From positions 62,001 to 126,000 of the forward strand of contig JAAYCT010000009.1 of the NCBI GenBank assembly GCA_012729635.1: a stretch of 64,000 bases of DNA, in the 5' to 3' direction. A program made the translations under genes and the position numbers. The notes under the pieces are model-generated. The model made no database searches. It was not told where the DNA came from and saw only the letters and a program-made list of their open reading frames with translations. Of the stretch, positions 8,452 through 17,080 are shown piece after piece; within the stretch, counting starts at the first letter, position 1; each line of letters starts with the position of its first letter. The DNA is from Clostridiaceae bacterium. GTDB taxonomy: Bacteria > Bacillota > Clostridia > Saccharofermentanales > Saccharofermentanaceae.

Positions 8452-9546
8452 ATGCCGGATAAGATAAAATTGGCATGTCTGTCTCTTCCGGGCAGAAAGC
8501 ACACAGACAAAGGCCAGCCCAATGAGGATGCATGTGTCTCCGTTTTCAGCAACGGAGTGTATGTGGTCTGTCTTTCAGATGGTGCCGGCGGAAACCGTTA
8601 TACGCACGCAGCAATTGGATCCCAATCAGTTGTCGGAACCGTTTCTGAATTACTGACGAAACATTTTGATGCATTTTATAATGATGTTCGAGAGAATGTG
8701 ATACGTAGCATACTCGTTACTGCGATTCAATCCGAACTCGCCATCCTGACGAATGAGAATCATATCGACGGAATCGAGCGGCTTTCCGCGACGATGCTGT
8801 TTTGTGCGGTAAAAGATACGCGAATGATTTGCGGCCATATCGGGGACGGCATAATCGCCAAGGTATCCTCTTCCGGAATCGTACCCATGACGCTTCCCCA
8901 GAACGGGGAAAACACGGGAAGCACTTACTTTATAACCTTTCCCGACGCGCAAGACTATATTCGGGTGGTTCGAACCACAACGGACGACGCACACGCGATT
9001 GTACTGATGACCGACGGACTTGCCGATATGGTCTATGACTCATCTACCTACCTTGTTCGTCCCGTCGTTGCCAGACTTGCCGAATTAGCGGACCTGCCGA
9101 GCGAGGAAAAGTTAGTCCAGTTAAAGGATACCATCCAAAATTTTGTGATTAACTCGTCCAATTTATCGGACGATGCCTCCATCGGAATTTTGTATTTTGC
9201 CGGATCGAAAATTCCGGACATATCCGAGTTTGTTTCGGAAAAACCACTTCCGGACGCAGACTATAAGGATGTGATGCGCAGTGTTCAACTGGAGCTTTTG
9301 CCGCGCGTTAAATTGGCACGATCCATTGTAAACAAAGACCCCGAGACGGCCGATACGGAGGGAAAAACGGTTGACGGAAGCGACTTGCAAATCCGGGACA
9401 CCGCCCTGCCATCCTCGGATGAAGCTAAGGTGTTCCGGTCTGAATCGCATCGAAAACGATCGACCGGACGAGTCGTTCTGTGGTCAATGATCGGGGTCGT
9501 TATCATCGCCGCAATTATTACACTGATCATTGTATTGAACGGATAA
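8452..9546 (+). CDS. Membrane-anchored PP2C-type protein phosphatase
   Basis: Dephosphorylates Ser/Thr residues, presumably undoing the kinase encoded two genes upstream. The PP2C metal ligands are present: Asp26 in PNEDA, Asp43-Gly44 in LSDGAGG, Asp188 in MTDGLADM and Asp240 in LSDDAS; GHIGDG is also recognisable. The catalytic domain spans about residues 1-250, followed by a linker of about 90 polar residues and a single C-terminal membrane helix (about 341-362), the same topology as the kinase. GGAGGAG at 8434-8440 fits ATG 8452 or the TTG at 8449. It lies 8 bases after the VWA gene. Confidence 0.9.
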   Translation: MPDKIKLACLSLPGRKHTDKGQPNEDACVSVFSNGVYVVCLSDGAGGNRYTHAAIGSQSVVGTVSELLTKHFDAFYNDVRENVIRSILVTAIQSELAILTNENHIDGIERLSATMLFCAVKDTRMICGHIGDGIIAKVSSSGIVPMTLPQNGENTGSTYFITFPDAQDYIRVVRTTTDDAHAIVLMTDGLADMVYDSSTYLVRPVVARLAELADLPSEEKLVQLKDTIQNFVINSSNLSDDASIGILYFAGSKIPDISEFVSEKPLPDADYKDVMRSVQLELLPRVKLARSIVNKDPETADTEGKTVDGSDLQIRDTALPSSDEAKVFRSESHRKRSTGRVVLWSMIGVVIIAAIITLIIVLNG

Positions 9547-9559
9547 GAGAGGTGAAAGT

Positions 9560-9940
9560 ATGAAAACCCCGAAACGAAAGTATGAGTTTGAAACGGAAGT
9601 CCCGGTCCCCGGTATTGAGGAAATAATGAAGATTGCATCCGATTTTTCCGAATCGTCCGAAAAGGTCGAAAAGCCCATGGAGAAAAAGGTAAAAACAAAA
9701 AATGCACCTGACGGTCCTACGTTTGATAAGACCATGTCTACAATGAGGAAAAATATGATGAAACTCGCCGAGGCGGTGGCAGAGGATGAGTCTAAGGAAC
9801 AAAAACCGGAAGAAGAAAGCACATCCGGCGAAAAAGTCGCGAAAGAGGAGATAAAGGAAGACAGCGAAAAAGAGACTGTCCAAGAGAAATCCGGTAAAAC
9901 CGAGGGAAACGATCCGGCGGTTAACGAAGACCCGAAATAA
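9560..9940 (+). CDS. Small, highly charged protein of the kinase/VWA/PP2C module
   Basis: I do not recognise a family. The 126 residues contain no Cys and no membrane segment; Glu, Lys, Asp and Ser dominate, and the C-terminal half (about residues 72-126) is almost entirely Glu/Lys/Ser/Pro/Thr, so intrinsically disordered. A short less charged part (about 45-72) contains a Met-rich possible helix. It starts 13 bases after the phosphatase gene with a plausible AGAGGTG site, so it belongs to the operon. Its many Ser/Thr residues make it a candidate substrate or tether for the kinase-phosphatase pair (inference). Its 3' end overlaps the convergent MraY-like gene by 20 bases. Confidence 0.6.
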   Translation: MKTPKRKYEFETEVPVPGIEEIMKIASDFSESSEKVEKPMEKKVKTKNAPDGPTFDKTMSTMRKNMMKLAEAVAEDESKEQKPEEESTSGEKVAKEEIKEDSEKETVQEKSGKTEGNDPAVNEDPK

Positions 9941-10925
9941 CTGCTTCCAGAAAGAGATAAAGAGAGCATATCAGAACATGAATCAGGGAAAACCGGATGG
10001 TAAGCGTCTGGTTTTTCCATTTTTTCGATGGATCTGAACCGGATGATCCGCTTTCCCTCAAATGATCATGAATCGGAGTGCGGATATTCTTTAATATGGA
10101 AATTTTCAGAAAACGCTTCAAAGAAATCTTGATGATGCCGGCACCCCCGTCCACAATGAAGACAAGACAGATGAAAAGGAACGAGATTGGGTTTTTCGTA
10201 TAAAGAGCGCTCAGTGCAAGTATTACGCCGATTCCTCTTGAGCCGGCGTCGCCCATCAGGAGGGTGCTGGGGTGAGTATTGAACCACAGATAAACGAGAA
10301 GGGATCCGATTGTGATTGCAGTGAACGAATTCCAAATTCCGTCGGTCTCCAGGAAAAAGGAAAGAGCAAGAAAGGCAAGCAGAGAGATTACGGATAGCGA
10401 CGAAGCAAGTCCGTCCACACCGTCCGTACAATTGGTGACATTGATGGAGGCCCAAACGAGCAAAGTCGCAAGGAGGACAAAAAGGAAAAAAGGGAAGGTG
10501 ACAGTAAGTCCGGTAAATGGAATATATACTTCTGTGCCAAAGTAAAATGAAAATACAAGAGCGGCAGAGAGCGAAACGAAAAGATCCAGAAGACCCTTAA
10601 TATATTCGTGCCAAGGCTTATGAGCGCGATCATCCCCATATCCGAAGAGCATCGCGGCAAGGATGATCGCATACATAAATGTTGAAGCAATAGTCAGCGG
10701 AAGGAAAAGAATCGCCGAAAAAAGAATCGAAAGAACAAAAAAGAGACCCGATCCCGTCGGTTTACCGATACTTTCGCTTGCCTGAGAAACGTATTCTCGT
10801 CCGCGATCCGTCGGCAACAATTTCTTGAATTTTGAAAGTAAGATATAGGAAAGAAGTACTGAAAATAGAACACCGATCCCCACGGCAAGCAGAGGGTTGA
10901 CGGATGAAAAAACGAGATGAATCAA
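9921..10925 (-). CDS. MraY/WecA-family phospho-sugar transferase
   Basis: A polytopic membrane enzyme (334 residues, about 10 helices) of the polyprenyl-phosphate N-acetylhexosamine-1-phosphate transferase superfamily, which starts cell-wall or glycopolymer lipid intermediates. Landmarks: Asp98-Asp99 (GYGDDR), N-x-x-N-x-x-DGxDGL (162-173), MGDAGS (224-229), and a C-terminal P-I-H-D-H-L (284-289) resembling the P-x-H-H-H-F loop of MraY but with Asp in place of the middle His. Most like MraY, yet it stands alone, far from any visible division/cell-wall cluster. TTG start with GGGGGA upstream. It is divergent from argS and convergent with the charged-protein gene. Confidence 0.8.
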   Translation of the reverse strand: MIHLVFSSVNPLLAVGIGVLFSVLLSYILLSKFKKLLPTDRGREYVSQASESIGKPTGSGLFFVLSILFSAILFLPLTIASTFMYAIILAAMLFGYGDDRAHKPWHEYIKGLLDLFVSLSAALVFSFYFGTEVYIPFTGLTVTFPFFLFVLLATLLVWASINVTNCTDGVDGLASSLSVISLLAFLALSFFLETDGIWNSFTAITIGSLLVYLWFNTHPSTLLMGDAGSRGIGVILALSALYTKNPISFLFICLVFIVDGGAGIIKISLKRFLKISILKNIRTPIHDHLRESGSSGSDPSKKWKNQTLTIRFSLIHVLICSLYLFLEAVISGLR

Positions 10926-10995
10926 AGGTAAATCCCCCAGTAAAAATTGTATGATTCGGTATTTTCGACAAAACTCAAAGACATAATATCACAAA

Positions 10996-11024
10996 TTGAC
11001 TCGATGTCGATGAAATGATACATT
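10996..11024 (+). promoter_or_regulatory. Sigma-A promoter of argS
   Basis: TTGACT at 10996-11001 and TACATT at 11019-11024, 17 bases apart, lie 57 bases before the argS start in the 155-base divergent gap. No T-box specifier or antiterminator hallmark is seen between it and the gene. Confidence 0.6.
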
Positions 11025-11080
11025 GTTGAGGATAATGAGCCCATATTTCATCGCGGAACACGACCGGGGGGAGCACACAA

Positions 11081-12814
11081 ATGGATTATCGGACAGAAAT
11101 TACCAGGAAGCTGTCCCGGGTATCGGAGCTGGATGAGTCTTTGGTCTATTCGTTGATCGAAGTGCCTCCGCAAAAGGAGATGGGAGACTACGCGTTTCCC
11201 TGTTATACGCTTTCCAAGAGTTTAAGAAAATCGCCGAATGCGATTGCGGCAGAAATTGCGGGTGATGATCGTCTTAAGGAGCCTTGGATCGATACCATTG
11301 CGGCAAACGGACCCTATGTTAATTTTTTTATTGACCGCGGACATTTTTCCCATGCGGTTCTTTCGGATATTTTGTACAAAGGATCGCATTTCGGTGACAG
11401 TGATGAAGGTGGCGGACGAACGGTTATTGTCGAGTACTCTTCTCCGAATATCGCAAAGCCGTTTCATGTAGGGCATGCTTTTACCACCGCTCTGGGACAT
11501 TCCTTATCACGAATATATGAGAAGCTTGGCTATCACGTGGTTCGAATGAACCATCTCGGGGATTACGGCACGCAGTTCGGAAAATTGATTACCGCATTCC
11601 GGTTGTGGGGAGACGAAAGCGCACTGCTTGCTTCTCCGATTAACGAGCTCTTGCGCATCTATGTTCGTTTTCATGAGGAAGAAAAATCGGATCCCGCATT
11701 GTCCGATCTCGCCAGAGAAAATTTTCGCAGGTTAGAGGAAGGCGCCAAGGAGGAAAAAATGCTCTGGGAAAAGTTTCGAGAGCTGTCACTCAAGGAATTC
11801 TCCGCAGTGTACGAAAAATTGGGCGTATCCTTTGATAATTATAACGGGGAGAGTTTTTACGGTGATCGTATCCCGGAAGTCCTGAATATGCTTAACCAGA
11901 AGAATCTCCTGACCGAAAGTGACGGTGCCCGGGTTGTCATGCTTGACGAATACAATCTCCCGCCGTGCATTATTGTTAAGTCCGACGGTACGACCATCTA
12001 TGCATCGAGGGACATCGCGGCCGCGATGTATCGATATGAAACATACCATTTCCATAAAAACATCTACGTTGTCGGTCTTCCGCAGTCCCTTCATTTCCGG
12101 CAGGTTTTTGCTGTTCTGGACAAAGCCGGGAGAGATTACGCGAAGGACTGTATCCATGTCGGATTCGGTTTGGTCAAATTCAAGAATATGAAGTTTTCCA
12201 CGCGAGAAGGAAACATTGTTGTTCTGGATGATCTTTTGAACGAGAGTATCGCGAAAACGCGTGAAATCATTCAATCAAACGCTATTATCCGGGATGCAGA
12301 TATGGATGAACAGAGAATCAATGAAATCGCTCAAAAGGTAGGTATCAGCTCTGTAATCTATACATACCTTCGTGCCGGAAGAGAGAGGGATATCGTATTT
12401 TCCTGGGAAGAGATGCTTGATTTCGAGGGGGACTCGGCACCGTATCTGATTTATACGTATGCCCGAACCCGGTCCATTTTAAGAAAGGCAGTCGAGCGGG
12501 ATATTTCCCCGGAACGGATTGCGAATGCCGATTTATCCCTGCTCGTCTCCGACGAGGAAAATGCGGTCATCAAACTGATATCGGAAATCCCGGATGCCGT
12601 ATCAAAGGCGGCCGGTGCCAATGAGCCATTTATGGTTGCCCGCCTAGTCGCGCAGATCGCCAGGGCGTTTAATCGCTTTTACAACAACAACAACATCCTG
12701 TCCGGAACGGATCTTGCCCGGCGTGATGCAAGGCTTGCTCTTTGTGAAGCAAATTGTATTGCGATTAAACTATGCACCGAGCTGTTGGGTATCGAGGTTG
12801 TGGAGCGGATGTAG
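11081..12814 (+). CDS. argS: Arginyl-tRNA synthetase
   Basis: Charges tRNA-Arg with arginine. Class I synthetase with the HIGH-type motif HVGH at 129-132, preceded by the family hallmark SSPNIAKPFHVGH, and a KMSKS-like loop M-K-F-S-T-R at 370-375 followed by EGN. The N-terminal 110 residues match the additional domain that contacts the tRNA D-loop, and the C-terminal part ends with a conserved short helix bundle (RFYNNNNIL, LCTELLGIE). At 577 residues it is of normal length. GGGGGAG precedes ATG 11081. It leads a run of genes including a peptidase, rRNA methyltransferase and rdgB. Confidence 0.96.
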   Translation: MDYRTEITRKLSRVSELDESLVYSLIEVPPQKEMGDYAFPCYTLSKSLRKSPNAIAAEIAGDDRLKEPWIDTIAANGPYVNFFIDRGHFSHAVLSDILYKGSHFGDSDEGGGRTVIVEYSSPNIAKPFHVGHAFTTALGHSLSRIYEKLGYHVVRMNHLGDYGTQFGKLITAFRLWGDESALLASPINELLRIYVRFHEEEKSDPALSDLARENFRRLEEGAKEEKMLWEKFRELSLKEFSAVYEKLGVSFDNYNGESFYGDRIPEVLNMLNQKNLLTESDGARVVMLDEYNLPPCIIVKSDGTTIYASRDIAAAMYRYETYHFHKNIYVVGLPQSLHFRQVFAVLDKAGRDYAKDCIHVGFGLVKFKNMKFSTREGNIVVLDDLLNESIAKTREIIQSNAIIRDADMDEQRINEIAQKVGISSVIYTYLRAGRERDIVFSWEEMLDFEGDSAPYLIYTYARTRSILRKAVERDISPERIANADLSLLVSDEENAVIKLISEIPDAVSKAAGANEPFMVARLVAQIARAFNRFYNNNNILSGTDLARRDARLALCEANCIAIKLCTELLGIEVVERM

Positions 12815-12831
12815 CCTGTGAGGTAAACTCT

Positions 12832-14520
12832 ATGGAAATGCCATTATATTCTGAAATCATCTATGAACGGCCCTCCGTTGATGAATTTCGCGAACTCGCC
12901 ATGAGAACTCGTCTTCGATTAATGACGTCAAAGGATATTACTTTGATTGAATCATCTCTTGCCGAATTTCAGAAGCAGCTGAGTCATTTCTACACCGCTC
13001 AATCTATTTGTCATCTTCGGCATGATCAAAACACCAATGATGCTTTTTTTTCGGATGAGTTATCATTTTTCGAGGAAAATGAGCCGATTGTCAAGGACTT
13101 GACCGCAGCCGTTTATTCGGTTCTGATCAGTTCTGAGATTGCGCCTATGCTCATGAATCGGTTCGGGAAAATGATTTTTCTTAAGGCAAAATACCAAAAA
13201 GAATCGGTATCTCCCGAGGTCATCACTGAGTTGTCCGAAGAGGCGGCGCTTGAAAACCGCTATGAGCAAATTCTGGCTGATGCGCAAATTGATTTTTCCG
13301 GGAAAAAATATAACCTTTCCATGATGAAACCATTTCTTGAGTCTTCCTATCGTGACGAAAGAAAGAGAGCGGCACAAGCCGTATCCGATTTTTTTTCTTC
13401 GATTCTTCCGGAGACCGATAAGATATTTGATGATCTCGTTCGCCTTCGAACGAGTATTGCAAGAAAACTGTCCTATTCATCTTTTGTAGAACTCGGGTAC
13501 AAGCGGATGGAGAGATTTGACTACACCGAAGCGGATGTAGAAGAATTTCGCAGGAGCATCTTGCGTTACATCGTTCCTTTGACCGTCGAGATTCGGCGAC
13601 TACAGACCAAGCGACTGGAAGTCGATGAACTCAAATACTTTGATTTGCCGGTTCTTTTTCCGCGCGGTAATCCCAGACCTGCGGTCGATATCAACGAGTA
13701 TCCTGTTTGCACCGGCGAGATGTTCCGGGCACTTTTTGAAAAGGATCCGTCATTTTTCGATGTTCTTCGTGAGCACGGTTATACGGATATCGTCTCAAGA
13801 AAAATGAAAGCCGCCGGTGCATACTGTATGACGCTGCTCGATTACGGAATCCCGTTTGTTTTCATGAATGCAAGCGGAACATCCGAAGATGTCAGCACAA
13901 TCATTCACGAATCCGGCCATGCGTATGCATCTATACGGAGTGTCGATTCATCTCCTTTCATCGAGTGCTTATTTCCGACACTGGAAGTCTGCGAGATTCA
14001 CTCAACGGCTCTTGAATTTCTTTCTTATCCGTATATTGAACTCTTTTTCAAAGCCAACGCGGAGGCTTACCGGGATCAGCACATGACCGAGGCGCTTCTT
14101 TTCCTGCCATACGGTTGTATGGTGGACGAATTTCAGCACAGAATCTATCATGAGCCCGATATGACTTACACACAAAGACATTCCGTATGGAAAGCGCTGG
14201 AGGGTAAATACCAGCCGTTTATCGATTATGACGGGAACGAGTTTTTTGAATCGGGTTCGGCATGGATCCGGCAAAGCCATATCTTTTCCGATCCGTTCTA
14301 TTACATTGACTATTGCCTGGCCCAAATCGTGTCCCTTCAGCTTTGGGATTACTCGCGGACCAAACCGGCGGATGCACTCGTCAAATATGACCATATCTGT
14401 CGCGAGGGAGGGAACAAAACGTTCTTTGAAATCCTTCGCTCCGCGGGGCTTGAATCACCCTTCTCGCCGGATGTGATTAAGCGTATCGCATATGTGACTG
14501 CGGAGTATCTGAGGCTATGA
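12832..14520 (+). CDS. M3 family oligoendopeptidase
   Basis: Zinc metallopeptidase that cleaves oligopeptides, probably in the cytosol. Residues 359-363 are the zinc motif HESGH (in TIIHESGHAYAS); glutamates at 385 and 388 (LEVCEIHS) lie where family M3 supplies its third ligand. No signal peptide. About 562 residues, the usual size for PepF-like M3 enzymes of Firmicutes. An open frame extends 20 codons upstream into argS, but GTGAGGT followed by ATG at 12832 is the likelier start, 17 bases after argS. The stop overlaps the start of the methyltransferase gene (ATGA). Confidence 0.9.
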   Translation: MEMPLYSEIIYERPSVDEFRELAMRTRLRLMTSKDITLIESSLAEFQKQLSHFYTAQSICHLRHDQNTNDAFFSDELSFFEENEPIVKDLTAAVYSVLISSEIAPMLMNRFGKMIFLKAKYQKESVSPEVITELSEEAALENRYEQILADAQIDFSGKKYNLSMMKPFLESSYRDERKRAAQAVSDFFSSILPETDKIFDDLVRLRTSIARKLSYSSFVELGYKRMERFDYTEADVEEFRRSILRYIVPLTVEIRRLQTKRLEVDELKYFDLPVLFPRGNPRPAVDINEYPVCTGEMFRALFEKDPSFFDVLREHGYTDIVSRKMKAAGAYCMTLLDYGIPFVFMNASGTSEDVSTIIHESGHAYASIRSVDSSPFIECLFPTLEVCEIHSTALEFLSYPYIELFFKANAEAYRDQHMTEALLFLPYGCMVDEFQHRIYHEPDMTYTQRHSVWKALEGKYQPFIDYDGNEFFESGSAWIRQSHIFSDPFYYIDYCLAQIVSLQLWDYSRTKPADALVKYDHICREGGNKTFFEILRSAGLESPFSPDVIKRIAYVTAEYLRL

Positions 14521-15956
14521 ATCTTCCCGAACGCTTTGTATCGAGAATGGAAGGTTATTTTTCAAAAAGACCGGAGATCTCAGCCAAAGGCTTTTTCGAC
14601 AGTTTTCGGTTGACGCCCGAGCGAGGTATTCGGATAAATCGAATAAAATCAGAAGAGAAAAGGGATTGCGAAATTCTTCGGGCACTTGGTGAAAATCCGA
14701 ATCCCGTGCCTTGGTGTACATCCGGATACTATGTCGGAGATCAAATAACCGGGAATGATCCGTATTCCCATGCCGGTGTTTTCTACCAGCAAGAACCGAG
14801 CGCGATGCTTCCTGCTGAAATGCTGGCGCCCGTTCCCGGAGACTTCATTCTTGACCTTTGCGCGGCTCCCGGGGGCAAAGCGACACGGATTGCCGAGCTG
14901 CTTAATAGAAAAGGACTTCTGATTGCCAATGACATATCCGCCGATCGATGCAGGCCGCTTCTACGGAATCTGGAGCGAACGGGGGCAGATGATGTTGTTA
15001 TTCTCAGTGAGTCGCCGAACCACCTGTCGGAGCATTTCCCCGAGCATTTTGACAAGATCCTGGTCGACGCTCCGTGCTCGGGGGAAGGGATGTTTCGTCG
15101 TGATCCGAATGCGATCAAGAGTTGGGAGCGATTTGGTGTTGAAACTACCGTTTTAATGCAACGGGATATCCTTCGGTACGCAAATACCATGCTTCGGCCG
15201 GGTGGAGTTTTGGTTTATTCGACCTGTACTTTTTCGGAGGAAGAGAATGAGAAGATGGCGGAATGGTTTCTTTCGGAGTACCCCTTCTACCGAACAACAT
15301 CGAATGCGGTTGTTCGCGGTGTATCTTTTACATCTGTTACGGGAAAAACCGGGGAGGCGATCCGTATTTGGCCGCATATCAGTCGGGGTGAGGGACACTT
15401 CTGTATTCGATTGACGAAAGGGGCGGAAGAAGAAAACAGAAGAAAGCAGTCCCGCGATTGCGAGTCGAATAGTAACGGATTGTCCGAGGTTCCCGATGCG
15501 GTAACGAATTTTATGAACGGACTGTTGACCCGGTCGGCCGCAGAGCAGTATTTGGAGCGCATTCGCAAACATGGATTCATCATTAATAATCGTCTTCATA
15601 TACACAAAAGACCGATTCAGGAATATGATTCTCTGAAGGCCGTGAAGCTTGGCGCGTATTGCGGAGATATCAAATATGTATCGGGAAATTCTATATTTAT
15701 TCCTTCCGATTCATATTCGGCAAAACTGAGTGAAAAAGACGTTCGTCCGGAAAGAAGATTGTGTCTTTGCCGCGATGATGAGAGAACGCGAAAGTATCTT
15801 AAAGGAGAAACCCTGTTTGCAAGTTCTGAGGAGCAAGATTATTTGGAGGAGCGAAATCATATCCTTGTTTTGATCGACGGATTCCCGGTCGGATTCGCAA
15901 AGTATGAAAATCGAACGATTAAGAACTTGTATCCGAAATCAAGGAGAATCCTATGA
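14517..15956 (+). CDS. RsmF/RsmB-type rRNA cytosine-C5 methyltransferase
   Basis: Methylates cytosine in 16S rRNA (or possibly tRNA) using SAM. The SAM domain shows LCAAPGGKAT, NDIS and DAPCSGEGMFRRDP with catalytic-loop Cys187, and the nucleophilic Cys237 in STCTFSEEEN. The N-terminal NOL1/NOP2/Sun-type region occupies about residues 1-90 and the C-terminal 180 residues form the RsmF-type RNA-binding extension (a PUA-like fold in the family). At 479 residues it matches RsmF of Firmicutes. ATG 14517 overlaps the peptidase stop, and its own stop overlaps the start of rdgB, so the three are translationally coupled. Confidence 0.9.
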   Translation: MNLPERFVSRMEGYFSKRPEISAKGFFDSFRLTPERGIRINRIKSEEKRDCEILRALGENPNPVPWCTSGYYVGDQITGNDPYSHAGVFYQQEPSAMLPAEMLAPVPGDFILDLCAAPGGKATRIAELLNRKGLLIANDISADRCRPLLRNLERTGADDVVILSESPNHLSEHFPEHFDKILVDAPCSGEGMFRRDPNAIKSWERFGVETTVLMQRDILRYANTMLRPGGVLVYSTCTFSEEENEKMAEWFLSEYPFYRTTSNAVVRGVSFTSVTGKTGEAIRIWPHISRGEGHFCIRLTKGAEEENRRKQSRDCESNSNGLSEVPDAVTNFMNGLLTRSAAEQYLERIRKHGFIINNRLHIHKRPIQEYDSLKAVKLGAYCGDIKYVSGNSIFIPSDSYSAKLSEKDVRPERRLCLCRDDERTRKYLKGETLFASSEEQDYLEERNHILVLIDGFPVGFAKYENRTIKNLYPKSRRIL

Positions 15957-16549
15957 ACAGAAGAAAAATAGCGATAGCAACGAATAATGAAGATAAGGTG
16001 CGTGAAATCGAGCAGGCGCTCCTGGGAATACCTAATGAAGTTATTTCGCTAAAATCGATCGGTATTGAGTTGCATGTTGATGAAAGCGGGAAAACATTTG
16101 CGGAAAACGCGATGATAAAAGCCAAGGACCTCTATGAACGTATCGGAGGTTATGTGCTTGCGGATGATTCCGGTTTATGTATTGACCGTTTGGGCGGAGC
16201 GCCGGGTATTTATTCTTCTCGGTTTTTCGGGGCACACTCTACCTATAAAGAGAAATTTTCCGAACTCAATCGGCTATTGGCGGATGTACCGTTACCTTTG
16301 CGAACGGCATCCTTTGTGTGCTCGATGGTATTGCTTCGAGATGATTCGGACGCAATAGTCGTCGAGGAAAAATTAAGCGGAATTATTTTGAACGTTGAAT
16401 TCGGTGACAACGGATTTGGATATGATCCGATCTTTTATGTGCCGGAAAAAGGTCGGACGGTCGCTCAGCTTTCCGATGCGGAGAAAAATCAAATCAGCCA
16501 TCGCGGAAAAGCAATACGAAGTGTACTTGAAAAACTAAGAGTCTCGTGA
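15953..16549 (+). CDS. rdgB: XTP/dITP diphosphatase (RdgB/HAM1 family)
   Basis: Hydrolyses non-canonical purine nucleoside triphosphates such as dITP and XTP to monophosphates, cleaning the nucleotide pool. Landmarks are ATNNEDKVREI at the N-terminus, TFAENAMIKA, the catalytic ADDSGLCID segment, GGAPGIYSSRF, FGYDPIFY and the C-terminal SHRGKA. Length 198 residues is standard. ATG 15953 overlaps the stop of the methyltransferase gene. A dyad after the stop may end the argS-to-rdgB transcript. Confidence 0.95.
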   Translation: MNRRKIAIATNNEDKVREIEQALLGIPNEVISLKSIGIELHVDESGKTFAENAMIKAKDLYERIGGYVLADDSGLCIDRLGGAPGIYSSRFFGAHSTYKEKFSELNRLLADVPLPLRTASFVCSMVLLRDDSDAIVVEEKLSGIILNVEFGDNGFGYDPIFYVPEKGRTVAQLSDAEKNQISHRGKAIRSVLEKLRVS

Positions 16550-16564
16550 TATATTCTCAATAAA

Positions 16565-16605
16565 GACAAATGTTCACCGCTTGCGGACAGTTGTCGGTTT
16601 TATTT
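16565..16605 (+). terminator. Candidate terminator after rdgB
   Basis: GACAA at 16565 pairs with TTGTC ending at 16595, with TGT/ACA and CCGC/GCGG inside the same stem, followed by GGTTTTATTTTATT. The stem is interrupted by bulges, so termination may be partial; it could equally work as a leader structure of the ACT/hom transcript. Confidence 0.45.
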
Positions 16606-16619
16606 TATTGAGGTGCGAT

Positions 16620-17063
16620 ATGTCATCGAACGACGAGTATTATCTGGTCAAATCCGATATCTTACCGGATGTTTTTGTCAAAGTAATGGCGGTAAAAAGA
16701 CTTCTGAATTCCGGCAAGGCAAATTCTGTGAACGAGGCGGTACGTAACGTCGGTCTTTCCAGAAGTGCCTATTATAAATACAAGGATTCGATCATGCCTT
16801 TTTATGAAACAAGCAAGGGGAAAATTGTTACCATGATCATTGCGGTAGAAAATTTCCCCGGGATTCTTTCCGGAATCATTCGCTGTGTTGCCAACGCGAA
16901 GGGGAACATTCTTACCATCAATCAAAACATCCCGATAAACGGTTTGGCGGATGTATCGATTTCGATGGAAACGGACAGAATGAATCGCTCGATTGATTTG
17001 CTGCTGTCCGATGTCGGGAAAATACCCGGCGTACGATCCTGTCGAATATTAGCCAGAGAATAG
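16620..17063 (+). CDS. ACT domain protein, UPF0735/PheB family
   Basis: A 147-residue putative amino-acid-sensing regulator. The N-terminal 65 residues include a helix-turn-helix-like segment (NEAVRNVGLSRSAYYKYKDS), and residues about 72-147 form an ACT domain (the VTMIIAVENFPGILSGII strand-helix start and ADVSISMETD). This arrangement matches the UPF0735 family (PheB). GAGGTG is properly placed before ATG 16620; an upstream in-frame start at 16581 lies inside the putative terminator stem and is rejected. It is 17 bases before homoserine dehydrogenase, so a role in sensing threonine/methionine pathway products is a reasonable inference. Confidence 0.85.
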   Translation: MSSNDEYYLVKSDILPDVFVKVMAVKRLLNSGKANSVNEAVRNVGLSRSAYYKYKDSIMPFYETSKGKIVTMIIAVENFPGILSGIIRCVANAKGNILTINQNIPINGLADVSISMETDRMNRSIDLLLSDVGKIPGVRSCRILARE

Positions 17064-17080
17064 CATACGGAGGGTAAGGA

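Noticed and set aside
10926-11080. T-box leader upstream of argS
   Set aside because: The conserved T-box sequence and a terminator/antiterminator pair are not found; only a plain promoter is.
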